From positions 1-44,557 of the IMG/VR virus record IMGVR_UViG_3300050821_000611: 44,557 nucleotides of DNA, one strand, 5' to 3'. Made by a program: the position numbers and the translations under genes. The stretch comes from a virus. Below the pieces are notes generated by a model. That model was not told the DNA's origin. It saw only the letters and a program-made list of their open reading frames with translations, and made no database searches. Below, piece by piece: positions 32,298 through 39,491 of this stretch (position 1 is its first letter; every line of letters begins with the position of its first letter).

Positions 32298-32717
32298 TTA
32301 GTCGGTCGGGGCAATGAGACGAGCCTCGTACGTCATGGCAGGGGAGCCCTTGCTGTTCTTGGGCTTCTCGTAGCCGGTGAACTTGAAGCCGAGAGTCCAG
32401 CCGATGGGAATGTCCGACTGATCGACAGCCTCAAGGGCGACGAAGATAGCAGCGAACATCTTCTTCTTGTTCAGGTAGAGGGAGACCTTGTTGCCGTCGG
32501 ACTGCTCAATGACAACCTTCTGAGTGAGGACAGTCCGCTTGTAGTCCGGCTCACCCTCCTCGTAGAACTTGTTCGGTGCATCCCAGGGATCGCCGACGTA
32601 GGCAACCTTGCCGATGACCTTGTCACCGACGGTCTCGAACTTGACCGACGGGTAAACCTCACGACCAACACCAGACTCTTCGGCAGCAGCCTTGGCGTAA
32701 AGGGGATTGATGGGCAA
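32298..32717 (-). CDS. putative single-stranded DNA-binding protein
   Basis: 139 residues from TTG 32717, the first start after an in-frame stop, with no strong ribosome-binding site. It is beta-rich with conserved-looking stretches VGDKVIGKVAYVGDPWD and KVSLYLNKKKMFAAIF, which I associate with SSB-like phage proteins. The strong terminator right after suggests it is needed in quantity. The assignment rests on context and fold impression. Confidence 0.5.
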   Translation of the reverse strand: MPINPLYAKAAAEESGVGREVYPSVKFETVGDKVIGKVAYVGDPWDAPNKFYEEGEPDYKRTVLTQKVVIEQSDGNKVSLYLNKKKMFAAIFVALEAVDQSDIPIGWTLGFKFTGYEKPKNSKGSPAMTYEARLIAPTD

Positions 32718-32750
32718 ATCTATCTCGCTATCCTTCTCGATGGAATCGAT

Positions 32751-32939
32751 CTAATCTATGGTGATAATGAGTCGAGACTTGAAGATCTTCTCGACCTCCT
32801 TTGCCAGGCGACAGGCATCGTCGTATGGCATGCTCAGCGTTCGCTGATCCATGACGACCCAAGTCTCAAGGTCAACAAAGCCTTCCCGCTTGAGCGCCCC
32901 TTCAGCATACTCCTTGGCTAGGGTCTCTGCAAGCTCCAT
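32751..32939 (-). CDS. 62-residue helical unknown protein
   Basis: Starts MELAETLAKEYAEGALKREG with GGAGG upstream, and the ATG overlaps the previous stop (TGATG). Helical with a central VDLETWVVMD strand. No domain recognised. Confidence 0.65.
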   Translation of the reverse strand: MELAETLAKEYAEGALKREGFVDLETWVVMDQRTLSMPYDDACRLAKEVEKIFKSRLIITID

Positions 32940-33427
32940 CAGAAGTCCTCCAGGCCGCTCTGTGCTGGCCTCTGGACTACTGGAGTACCAGACTCCCATG
33001 GCTTGCTTGCAGCGGCCTTCACGGGCCGCTCCCAGGGCTTCTCAGGCTTGTCTGTGAACACCTCGGCCAGCAGATTGGGCTTGGCCTCTGGTACTCCAAG
33101 GACTTCCGCAAGCTCCCGCAGTGCCTCATTGTCAGTGGTCTTGATGATCTTGCCACCAAGCTCAGAGACGATCAGCTCTTCGGCCGCAACGATCTTCTCG
33201 GCTTCCTGATTGGCAGGCATGAAGGACTCGCGAGCTTCAGCAGGGTTCTTATATCCGTGCTTCACGGCGCCATTAAGCGCCGCCGCGACATTGCCAATGG
33301 TGATCGGAAGCTCATCCTCAATGGACTTGAGCTGATAGTTCAGCTCTGTCCACGTCTCGAAAGTGAGAGTGATCTTCGCATGCTCAAACTGTCCAGTGTT
33401 GACAATGAACTCAACTGAGTAGGTCAC
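32939..33427 (-). CDS. 162-residue unknown protein, recombination operon
   Basis: GTG start overlapping the upstream stop. The N-terminal half is beta/alpha (MTYSVEFIVNTGQFEHAKI, then FETWTELNYQLKSIE), and the C-terminal half is Pro/Lys/Glu-rich and probably disordered. Between nuclease and ssDNA-binding genes, a recombination-partner role is possible but unproven. Confidence 0.65.
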   Translation of the reverse strand: MTYSVEFIVNTGQFEHAKITLTFETWTELNYQLKSIEDELPITIGNVAAALNGAVKHGYKNPAEARESFMPANQEAEKIVAAEELIVSELGGKIIKTTDNEALRELAEVLGVPEAKPNLLAEVFTDKPEKPWERPVKAAASKPWESGTPVVQRPAQSGLEDF

Positions 33428-33561
33428 TGGAAAATCCCCTCAACCTTATTGGCTATCTCTTCGAGAGTGGCCAGGAACCAGTCCGGATCGTCAGAAGTTC
33501 CAGTCATGGTGTACGTGATGCCATCCTTCGTCACCTCAACGGTGACACTATTAGCTGCCAT
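33424..33561 (-). CDS. 45-residue unknown protein
   Basis: MAANSVTVEVTKDGITYTMT, then an acidic helical tail (DDPDWFLATLEEIANKVEG). Start and stop overlap both neighbours (TGATG and GTGA). Beta-hairpin plus helix layout, no known family. Confidence 0.6.
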   Translation of the reverse strand: MAANSVTVEVTKDGITYTMTGTSDDPDWFLATLEEIANKVEGIFQ

Positions 33562-34388
33562 CAGAAAGGGATCACTCCATCCTTCTCGGGCGTGTCATAG
33601 TACTTGGTGCGATCAGTCGCACCGGACTTGGTCTTGCAGTTCAGGATCTGATCGCAGAATCGGCAGTTGTACTGGATGTTGGCAGGGTATGCACCGAGGT
33701 TGATCTTTCGTTCAACCTCAGCATACATGGCACCCATCTCGACTGGAGTCTTGACCAGCTCGACAGGACGCGCTTTAGGCGCGTCCGGATTAAGCATGAC
33801 CCACAGGCCAGTGAATCCATGGCTCGAACGATCCCGCCATCCAGGTTCACGCTCAGCCAGTAGGCAGTTGTACGTCTCAAGCTGAAGGTTGTCCTTGGGC
33901 TTAGACTTGCCAGTCTTCCAGTCCACGATCACTGGACCATGCTTCTTGTGCTCACCAAGAAGATCAGGGAAAGCCTTGATGGGCAGAGTACATCCAGGCA
34001 GATAGCCTGTGATGTCAGGCTCTACTTCCCAGACTTCGATCTCTTCGAGAAATGCTTCAGCGTTCTGCGCACAAGTGAGTGCGAGCGTGAGTGCACGCTC
34101 TTCGATGACTGGCTCTTCCTTGCTGCCACCATGGAGCCAGAGTGAAGTGTCAGGTTCGATGGCCATGAGCCTTGAGACTTCATCGTAGAAGAAGTCTTGA
34201 ACGGGGGATGAAGTGTCGAACTCGCCACGCTTGAGCAGGCACTCAATATACCGATGGACAGCAGTACCGATAGCGAAGTACCAAGCCGGAGTGCTCTCCG
34301 CATTCTTGATCCTTGACAGGTAGTAGGACCGTGGACATGACAGGTATGTAGAAAGGGACGAATAGGACAGGTGTGACACTTTAGTCAT
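33561..34388 (-). CDS. Cas4/RecB-type PD-(D/E)xK exonuclease with Fe-S cysteines
   Basis: 275 residues. LSYSSLSTYLSCPRSYYL opens the domain, then H45 in GTAVHRYIE, D142 in AFPDLLG and D156-W-K158 in VIVDWKTGKSK form the metal site, followed by Q169-x3-Y173. Four cysteines (C18, C242, C245, C251) match the iron-sulfur cluster of Cas4/AddB-like nucleases. It likely resects DNA ends for recombination-dependent replication. No CRISPR array is present. A perfect palindrome lies in the gene at 33766-33786. Confidence 0.88.
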   Translation of the reverse strand: MTKVSHLSYSSLSTYLSCPRSYYLSRIKNAESTPAWYFAIGTAVHRYIECLLKRGEFDTSSPVQDFFYDEVSRLMAIEPDTSLWLHGGSKEEPVIEERALTLALTCAQNAEAFLEEIEVWEVEPDITGYLPGCTLPIKAFPDLLGEHKKHGPVIVDWKTGKSKPKDNLQLETYNCLLAEREPGWRDRSSHGFTGLWVMLNPDAPKARPVELVKTPVEMGAMYAEVERKINLGAYPANIQYNCRFCDQILNCKTKSGATDRTKYYDTPEKDGVIPF

Positions 34389-34975
34389 GCAGCAATCTTA
34401 GCACGGTTCCTAGCTGCACGCCTTCTCCTATCGCGTTCGTTCTTGCATTCTCGACACTCTGTCCTGACGTAGCCATTCTTGTCAGGCTTGTTGATGATCA
34501 GATTCTTCCACTCGTGAGTGCCCCTGGAGCAGTGAGTACGCTCGACTTTAGGTCGAGCCCTGTCTTCAACTCTGCAAGCCCTGCAAGAACCTGCAATCAT
34601 GTCAGCAATGGACTGGATGCCATGCTTGCTCTTGTTGCAGATCCCACGTTGAAGCATGCTCTGTCCCTCCTTTACTTCAAGAGGAACAGGCTTGGCTTCC
34701 CAGTCACCCTGCTTGGTGGACGACCCCTTAGGTCGTCCTGGATCTCTTGTCTTGCAAGTGGGAAGATACCCTCCCCTTACAGTCCAGTACCCATCGTCAA
34801 GAGACCACCCTTCGGAGGTGGTCTTATAGGAGTCATCCAGACACTCCTGTGCTACAGGGCATACCTCACAGTAGTCATGTATGAACTGCTTGAGCACGCT
34901 CATCCTGGAGGATGAGCTACTGTAAGTAGTGTCACCCTTACAGACTGCTTTATCGATCCAAGCCTGGACCTTCAT
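34385..34975 (-). CDS. WhiB-like protein fused to two zinc-finger-like modules
   Basis: 196 residues, about twice the length of a WhiB protein. The N-terminus has the four cluster cysteines (C12, C36-x2-C39-x5-C45) and GYWTVRGG (62-69) in place of the usual G-(V/I)-W-G-G turn. WhiB proteins bind the housekeeping sigma factor and alter transcription. The rest has two Cys/His modules (C113, H118, C131-x2-C134; C149, H154, C174-x2-C177) and a basic tail (RDRRRRAARNRAKIAA) suited to DNA binding. First gene after a terminator-like hairpin. Three palindromes lie inside it. Confidence 0.82.
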   Translation of the reverse strand: MKVQAWIDKAVCKGDTTYSSSSSRMSVLKQFIHDYCEVCPVAQECLDDSYKTTSEGWSLDDGYWTVRGGYLPTCKTRDPGRPKGSSTKQGDWEAKPVPLEVKEGQSMLQRGICNKSKHGIQSIADMIAGSCRACRVEDRARPKVERTHCSRGTHEWKNLIINKPDKNGYVRTECRECKNERDRRRRAARNRAKIAA

Positions 34976-35003
34976 GGCTTCCTTTCCTATTCATCCCCCG
35001 ATC

Positions 35004-35029
35004 AAAAAGCAACCCCCCGAAGGGGTTGC
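35004..35029 (-). terminator. intrinsic terminator upstream of the WhiB-like gene
   Basis: On the minus strand GCAACCCC pairs with GGGGTTGC around a TTCGG loop and is followed by TTTTT, a textbook rho-independent terminator. It ends 29 bases before the WhiB-like start. It therefore either ends transcripts from 35872 or acts as an attenuator for the whole replication operon. Confidence 0.88.
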
Positions 35030-35184
35030 GCTACACAGGGTTAACTGAGACCAGCTTGCCTTACATTACGAACCTTCTGGTAGCGGGCCGCTCTCGCCCT
35101 CCCTTTAGATTCCGGGCTCGGCGTCCTTCCCGGAGTGACTGCTTCTCCGGCTTGCCTTCGCTGACTATAGCTTAGCACACGCTG
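35030..35184 (-). ncRNA. structured gene-free stretch: candidate small RNA or attenuator leader
   Basis: 155 bases without a credible reading frame. On the minus strand CCGGAG...CTCCGG and TCCGGG...CCCGGA share bases, so only one can form at a time. GGGC/GCCC and AGCG/CGCT stems follow, and then the terminator at 35004-35029. A TATAGT (35164-35169) lies at its upstream end, with TTGACA only 13 bases before it (35183-35188), a spacing too short for a standard promoter. Mutually exclusive stems before a terminator suggest regulated read-through or a terminated small RNA. Confidence 0.45.
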
Positions 35185-35409
35185 TCAAGCCACGCAGTCT
35201 GGGTGATTGTAGGTGCGCTCCAGGGTGCAGGTCCCATCGGCCTTCGGGAACATGTAGAGCCCAACCGGATGGTCGCTCTCTACGGCCCTGGAGGGCACCA
35301 TGCGGGCCCCCTTGTGTATCACTTTGCCGCAGGTAGCGCAGAGCCTGTTACGGCCCGCCACAGGGGCCGTGCTGGGCTTCGCCTCAAAGGGATTCCAGGG
35401 CACGATCAC
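35185..35409 (-). CDS. zinc-finger-like protein
   Basis: About 74 residues. C24-x2-C27 with H31, and a distal H69 and C72 (in YNHPDC), could form a zinc site around LCATCGKVIHKG. GTG 35409 overlaps the previous stop; GTG 35403 has AGGGAG at a better distance. Function unknown. Confidence 0.68.
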   Translation of the reverse strand: MIVPWNPFEAKPSTAPVAGRNRLCATCGKVIHKGARMVPSRAVESDHPVGLYMFPKADGTCTLERTYNHPDCVA

Positions 35410-35672
35410 TCCCTGTCATGGCAGTCACACGTACAGTAGCAGCAGCCCCACTGGCAGACGTCAGTGCAGTCCTCGTGCCAGCTCATCGAGCAGACTGGCC
35501 TCACGGAGAGGCCCCAATGGGTCTCTGGCTGACTGTCACCGGTCTCTCCGGTGGATCTGTTGCGCCACTCCGGAAAGGCTGCTGCAAGGGCCTCTACGGC
35601 CTTCTGGTCGAGCGCCTCAAGCGCTCGCTTGTTCTTGGCTGACTTGGGCTTGAAGCCTCGCTGCCTAGTCAC
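35406..35672 (-). CDS. protein with very Cys-rich C-terminus
   Basis: 88 residues from a GTG overlapping the previous stop. A basic N-terminus (RQRGFKPKSAKNKRA) is followed by a helix and a C-terminal 28 residues holding nine Cys and two His (CSMSWHEDCTDVCQW, CCYCTCDCH). This probably binds more than one metal ion. A palindrome lies in the gene at 35609-35627. Confidence 0.68.
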   Translation of the reverse strand: MTRQRGFKPKSAKNKRALEALDQKAVEALAAAFPEWRNRSTGETGDSQPETHWGLSVRPVCSMSWHEDCTDVCQWGCCYCTCDCHDRE

Positions 35673-35872
35673 TCAAAGTCCGCCTCGCCACGATTGATCT
35701 CCTTCTGCATGGCGATGAACTGCCGCCACTCGACCGAGTGGATAGGAGTGGAGTTATCTGAAGCCAGAGCATTGAGGATGTTCAGGACAGCCGAAGGCGA
35801 CAGGGTCACCGTGAACGACTCGATCGGGGTAACCTTCCGGTTGACCACGTACTCAACGATACTGTCAGGCAT
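35669..35872 (-). CDS. 67-residue unknown protein, first gene of the leftward operon
   Basis: Starts MPDSIVEYVVNRKVTPIESF. ATG 35872 lies only 35 bases from the divergent gene at 35908, so the two operons share a compact control region. No strong ribosome-binding site is visible. No domain recognised. Confidence 0.65.
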   Translation of the reverse strand: MPDSIVEYVVNRKVTPIESFTVTLSPSAVLNILNALASDNSTPIHSVEWRQFIAMQKEINRGEADFE

Positions 35873-35901
35873 TTGCGAAATGACCTTTCCACTGTTATGC
35901 T
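35873..35901 (+). promoter_or_regulatory. promoter TTGCGA-N17-TATGCT for the rightward early genes
   Basis: TTGCGA (35873-35878) and TATGCT (35896-35901) are 17 bases apart. Transcription should start about 7 bases past the -10, at or next to the ATG at 35908. That would give a leaderless mRNA, a mode common in actinobacteria, and no ribosome-binding site is present to contradict it. Confidence 0.55.
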
Positions 35902-35907
35902 TCTGTT

Positions 35908-36660
35908 ATGAAGACTTGGCTAGTGATTCCAGACCTACAGATCCCACTTGAGGATCAGGCGTTCGTCACCAAGCTTGTCGATGTGGCGAACTACATCAAG
36001 CCTGACGGTCTCCTGTTTATCGGGGATCTGACGGACTCGACAGAGGTGGGCCGATGGGTGAAGGGGCGAGCTGGAGAATACTCCGGACAGCTTCAAGCAG
36101 CCTTCGACCGTACGGCAGAGGTGGTGGCACGCTTCAGGCGTGCCGTTGGTGATGTCGAGATAGTTCTACAGGGGAGCAACCATGACAGCAGGACGGCCCA
36201 GTATATCGCAGAGAACGCACCGGCACTCTCCTCGCTACGCTCACTCGATTTCCCAAGGCTCATCGGACTCGAAGCCAATGATGTGTCCTATGTGCATGGA
36301 CCTCACGAGTTCCTGCCCGGAGTCGTCTCTGTCCACGGACATGAGCGAGCCTACAGCTCGGTCCCAGGAAAGTATGGCATCGAGCGAGTCAAGGACTATG
36401 GCAAGTGCGTCGTCTATGGACATACGCACACTCCACTCCTGGTTACTACGGCAGTTGGCACAGGAGATCATCGACAGAATCGATGGGCAATGAACGTTGG
36501 CCATGGCATGGACATGTCCAAGGCTAGCTACCTGAAGGATGGCTATGCGACTTGGTGCCAAGCCTTCGGACTCGTTCACTCTGATGGAGTGAACGCTCAA
36601 CCAGAACTCATCATGGCTGTCAATGGTTCGTTCACGCTCGGAGAGGGGAAGTGGTGGTAG
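35908..36660 (+). CDS. metallophosphoesterase
   Basis: 250 residues with the calcineurin-like metal motifs in order: D9 in VIPDLQ, G-D at 39-40 (FIGDLTD), GSNHD in place of GNHD, VSVHGH, and YGHTH. These coordinate two metal ions for hydrolysis of phosphoesters; the substrate could be a nucleotide or nucleic acid. Divergent from the replication operon and placed right behind a promoter, so probably made early. Confidence 0.88.
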   Translation: MKTWLVIPDLQIPLEDQAFVTKLVDVANYIKPDGLLFIGDLTDSTEVGRWVKGRAGEYSGQLQAAFDRTAEVVARFRRAVGDVEIVLQGSNHDSRTAQYIAENAPALSSLRSLDFPRLIGLEANDVSYVHGPHEFLPGVVSVHGHERAYSSVPGKYGIERVKDYGKCVVYGHTHTPLLVTTAVGTGDHRQNRWAMNVGHGMDMSKASYLKDGYATWCQAFGLVHSDGVNAQPELIMAVNGSFTLGEGKWW

Positions 36661-37353
36661 ATGGAACTTAACCAGTTGACCCCATGGATCAACCAGTCTG
36701 CGACTGCCACGTATCGTGCTTATGCCTCTTGGGTAACCTTCCCTGATGTGGCAGCGCAGCTCTGGCTATGGGCAGTACACAATGAAGGGAAGGTTGACAC
36801 CTATCTAAGTCAGCCGGACGGAGAGCGGATCGTCCGCTCAATCCTCAATCAGGAGGCCCGTACATACGCCATTAAGGAGCGCGCTGTGAGCACCGGATAC
36901 AGCCCGGAAGATCTGACTTGGTACAGCCCGAACATGATCCGCAACATCCTGCCTGACGTCTTCGACTATGAAGACTGGCAGAGTTTCGAGTCACGGGGTG
37001 GAGATCGTGGCAGCAAGCCGGTCGCCAATGCGACCGGTGACAAGCTGGTCACCATCCTGGATGTCAAGGGTGCACTCACCAAGCTCCAGGAAGACAGTGT
37101 GGCACTCCTGAGGGAGCACTATGGACGGGGTGTAAGCACGGAAGCCTGTGCAGTTGCGCTGGACATCCAGCCAGAAGCGGCCAGGAAGCGCCTAGACAGG
37201 GCCGTGTACGCCCTCCGGGACAGCCTGAATGGTATACGCCAGGGAGACCCGTACGAGGCTGTCAACGGGCAGTTTGACACCCGCACCAAGGGGCGTCACG
37301 CAATGACCAACGCAGCCGCAAGGGCTGCGACGGATAAGAACTGGAGCGAGTAG
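36661..37353 (+). CDS. sigma-factor-like protein
   Basis: 230 residues, starting directly after the upstream stop. Residues about 136-186 (LTKLQEDSVALLREHYGRG, then EACAVALDIQPEAARKRL) follow the sigma-70 region 4 helix-turn-helix that contacts -35 DNA. The N-terminal part is helical but I cannot identify region 2 securely. It may steer host RNA polymerase to phage promoters together with the WhiB-like protein. Confidence 0.65.
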   Translation: MELNQLTPWINQSATATYRAYASWVTFPDVAAQLWLWAVHNEGKVDTYLSQPDGERIVRSILNQEARTYAIKERAVSTGYSPEDLTWYSPNMIRNILPDVFDYEDWQSFESRGGDRGSKPVANATGDKLVTILDVKGALTKLQEDSVALLREHYGRGVSTEACAVALDIQPEAARKRLDRAVYALRDSLNGIRQGDPYEAVNGQFDTRTKGRHAMTNAAARAATDKNWSE

Positions 37354-37745
37354 TGAATAGCAATCGAACCATGAATTATGCGGAAAGGGCAGTCTATAAC
37401 GAGGCGCAGGCTCTTTATAAGAAGGCCCAGCAGACTCGCGATAGGGCTTACTCCATGCAGAACTCTCGGGTGCTAGAGGAATCTCAGGCCGCCAAGAAGT
37501 TGGCAGAGGTCAAGAAGGAAGCCGAGGTTCAGGCGTTCTCTACCAAGATCAACAATCTGTGCCTTGCACTTGGTGAAGCTGCCAAGAAGGAGTCTCTTAC
37601 CATCGACGGTGGCCCGGATAGTATGTGGGGCATCGATGCCAAGGGCATCAAGATCTTCACAGTTCGCAATACTGGATACCCGAGCATGATTGCAGATGTG
37701 TATGCAGTCGCACGTAAGGGTTTCCGATGGGAGATCAAGAGCTGA
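37353..37745 (+). CDS. 130-residue unknown protein
   Basis: GTG start overlapping the upstream stop (TAGTG). The N-terminal 75 residues are a long charged helix (YNEAQALYKKAQQTRDRAYS...AAKKLAEVKKEAEVQAF), likely coiled coil. The C-terminus is a small beta domain (DSMWGIDAKGIKIFTVRN). No family recognised. Confidence 0.7.
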   Translation: MNSNRTMNYAERAVYNEAQALYKKAQQTRDRAYSMQNSRVLEESQAAKKLAEVKKEAEVQAFSTKINNLCLALGEAAKKESLTIDGGPDSMWGIDAKGIKIFTVRNTGYPSMIADVYAVARKGFRWEIKS

Positions 37746-37758
37746 CAGTTGGTGAATC

Positions 37759-37782
37759 GGCAGGGACTCCAGGGTCCCTGCC
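37759..37782. terminator. hairpin between convergent operons
   Basis: GGCAGGGA pairs perfectly with TCCCTGCC around an 8-base loop, in the 50-base gap where rightward and leftward transcripts meet. No U-run on either side, so it may act as a weak terminator or protect the 3' ends. Confidence 0.5.
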
Positions 37783-37795
37783 TCATCATCACGCG

Positions 37796-37891
37796 TCAGT
37801 GCTTGTGGACCTTGAAGACCAGCCAGAGGATGGTCAGGGAATTGGAGGCGATGCACAGTGACTCAAGTGCTCGCCAAAGGTGCTCACTCAC
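37796..37891 (-). CDS. 31-residue membrane microprotein
   Basis: Starts MSEHLWRALESLCIASNS, then the hydrophobic stretch LTILWLVF and KVHKH. GGAGAA lies 7 bases before GTG 37891, which begins right after the upstream TAA. Probably membrane-associated. The last gene of this leftward operon. Confidence 0.55.
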   Translation of the reverse strand: MSEHLWRALESLCIASNSLTILWLVFKVHKH

Positions 37892-38122
37892 TTACTTCTC
37901 CATACTTGCAGCAGGAATAGTATCGCAATCAGTAGGATTGCGAACTCCAGGATTGCCAGGCAGAGATAGCCTGTCCGATCTACGTGAAACGTCAGCATGC
38001 ATCTCCAGCAAGAGGAGTAGGCGGGAGTTCTCTCTCGCCAGATTCTCCCTCTGGCAGTACAGGATCAGGCATCTCACGCTGGATATGGCAAGTGTGAGCG
38101 CCAGGAGAGCATTGATTATCAC
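37892..38122 (-). CDS. 76-residue membrane-anchored protein
   Basis: One N-terminal membrane helix (MIINALLALTLAISSVRC), a charged helical segment (QRENLARENSRLLLLLEM) and a polar tail. GTG overlaps the lipoprotein stop (GTGA). With the lipoprotein and the 31-residue protein it forms a membrane trio, possibly spanin-like or for superinfection exclusion. Confidence 0.6.
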   Translation of the reverse strand: MIINALLALTLAISSVRCLILYCQRENLARENSRLLLLLEMHADVSRRSDRLSLPGNPGVRNPTDCDTIPAASMEK

Positions 38123-38388
38123 TTCTTATCATCGGCAAGTCCATTGGCTCGGTACCAATCACCGAGCTTGAGGGTCTGCCACTGTGCAGGGTCCGCGCAG
38201 TCGTAGGAAATCTGGCCCTTGTCTGTGAAAGTGACCCTCCAGCATGCCAGATTGTCATTGGCGGGGTCGGCAGGGTCATACTGGAGTCCAGTGATGCCAC
38301 CGGCAGTGATCGGCTTGACATTCTTGGATGCCTGGCAGCCAGTGAGAACAAGAGCCGCCAATGCAGCGGCTCCGATCAGCCTCTTCAC
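38119..38388 (-). CDS. predicted lipoprotein
   Basis: About 89 residues starting MKRLIGAAALAALVLTGCQA: basic start, hydrophobic core and lipobox LTGC, so it should be lipidated on Cys and shown on the outside of the membrane. GTG 38388 follows the previous stop at once, with GGATGG upstream; ATG 38403 is an alternative. Phage lipoproteins often block superinfection or act as outer spanins; which applies is unknown. Confidence 0.75.
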   Translation of the reverse strand: MKRLIGAAALAALVLTGCQASKNVKPITAGGITGLQYDPADPANDNLACWRVTFTDKGQISYDCADPAQWQTLKLGDWYRANGLADDKK

Positions 38389-38389
38389 T

Positions 38390-39019
38390 CTAATTCCATC
38401 CATCCTGATAGTACTTCTGGATGTGGGCATTGGTCTCCGGGACCAATTGCCCCGTGTCTCGCTCCTTCATGAGGACACCGCCAGCATGTACGGCGATGAT
38501 CTCAAACCTGTTGTACTGGCGGAGCTTGATCCTGTCTCCGACTACCATGCCTATCTCATTGACGAAGATTCGCTCATGGACAGGCGGGTAGAACTTCTTC
38601 ACGGAAGTGAAGACAGGCTCACCATCATCATCCAGCTTCTGATTGCCAGTAGCATCCATGACTGGAGTCTTGACTGTCCTATTTGTTCCCTTTTTCTCGG
38701 GGACAGGCTGACTCCAGAGCCAGAACGGGGAGGCTGAGAGACTGAACCAGCCGTATTCGGAGTCCTCCGTCACGATCCAGGCGTACTCTCGTCCGTCATA
38801 CTCCCCGATCCACACTATGTAGTGTGTCTTGGCAGTCATGATGGACTTGAATGCCTGGCGCAGCTTGAGAGGCGGCCCAACAGGCCGCCATGTGGTCGAT
38901 CTCAGGTCATCCAAGGCTTTGATGCATGCCTTGGCTACGGTCTCGGTGGAGGTGCCCTCAGGCCATTCCTTGTCAAGAATGAACCTGAGGGCAGTTACCT
39001 CAGAGGCCGTGCTCACTGA
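38390..39019 (-). CDS. 209-residue unknown protein
   Basis: The frame is open further upstream, but I start at GTG 39019, overlapping the preceding gene by about 20 bases. It has a helical N-terminus, then a Trp/Tyr-rich beta region (YIVWIGEYDGREYAWIVTED) and a C-terminal part with GDRIKLRQYNRFEIIAVH. No family recognised. Confidence 0.65.
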   Translation of the reverse strand, partial: SVSTASEVTALRFILDKEWPEGTSTETVAKACIKALDDLRSTTWRPVGPPLKLRQAFKSIMTAKTHYIVWIGEYDGREYAWIVTEDSEYGWFSLSASPFWLWSQPVPEKKGTNRTVKTPVMDATGNQKLDDDGEPVFTSVKKFYPPVHERIFVNEIGMVVGDRIKLRQYNRFEIIAVHAGGVLMKERDTGQLVPETNAHIQKYYQDGWN

Positions 39020-39419
39020 GGGCGAGAGAGAGACTGTCGGCCCAGGTGCGGCCCTTGTCCTGCTTCTGCTGAACTGCACCCATGAAAACACGAGCCTCGG
39101 GAGTAACCTCTGCGAGATCATCGTCCCTAAGGAAGGCTACGGAGGAATATCCGAATGACCCTTCGAACTCCCAAGTAAGGGATTCGATGGGAACTCCAGC
39201 CTTCACGAGCGCCTGACCGACGATGCAGCCAGGCTTCAGCTCGGAGTATTCGTCCCTGTGGTACCCGTTCAGGGCAATACTGCCGTCCTGCCTGATGCGG
39301 TGGACGTAGAGACATCCACCATCCTTACCGTCGGGGAATTCGTAGCCAGCCAGTGGACCAGCCTCATCCACGATCTCCTGGAAGAGTTCGATGGCCCTAG
39401 CCATGTCGATCTTGATCAT
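39000..39419 (-). CDS. unknown protein of the CIVG family, member 1
   Basis: 139 residues from ATG 39419, whose GAGGAGAGAAT site belongs to the repeated leader. It shares C-L-Y-V-H, then K-P-G-C-I-V-G-Q-A-L and a C-terminal helix ending G-x-T-W with the protein at 40853-41278, so the two are paralogues. I have seen this C-I-V-G pattern in unknown actinobacteriophage proteins. Confidence 0.75.
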   Translation of the reverse strand: MIKIDMARAIELFQEIVDEAGPLAGYEFPDGKDGGCLYVHRIRQDGSIALNGYHRDEYSELKPGCIVGQALVKAGVPIESLTWEFEGSFGYSSVAFLRDDDLAEVTPEARVFMGAVQQKQDKGRTWADSLSLALSEHGL

Positions 39420-39478
39420 GATTCTCTCCTCATGAAGTCCTGCGAACGCAGGCAGGGCCGCACAGTACAAGCCTGTGC
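39420..39478 (-). promoter_or_regulatory. structured leader element, copy 5
   Basis: Minus strand: hairpin GCACAG/CTGTGC with a 7-base loop (39460-39478), a second hairpin CCTGC-GTTC-GCAGG (39439-39452), then GAGGAGAGAAT before the ATG. It keeps the two-hairpin plus ribosome-site layout, but with a shorter stem and diverged loop compared with copies 1-4. Confidence 0.6.
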
Positions 39479-39491
39479 AACCTTGTCCACG

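Noticed and set aside
33561-34388. CRISPR-associated Cas4 as part of a CRISPR system
   Set aside because: No repeat-spacer array and no other cas gene; phage Cas4-like nucleases normally serve recombination.
35164-35188. Standard promoter TTGACA/TATAGT upstream of the WhiB-like gene
   Set aside because: The spacer is only 13 bases, too short for a normal sigma-70-type promoter; kept only as part of the attenuator discussion.
37713-37860. Plus-strand 44-codon frame beginning near 37726
   Set aside because: It crosses the convergent hairpin, is antisense to a better-supported membrane microprotein gene and has weak composition.
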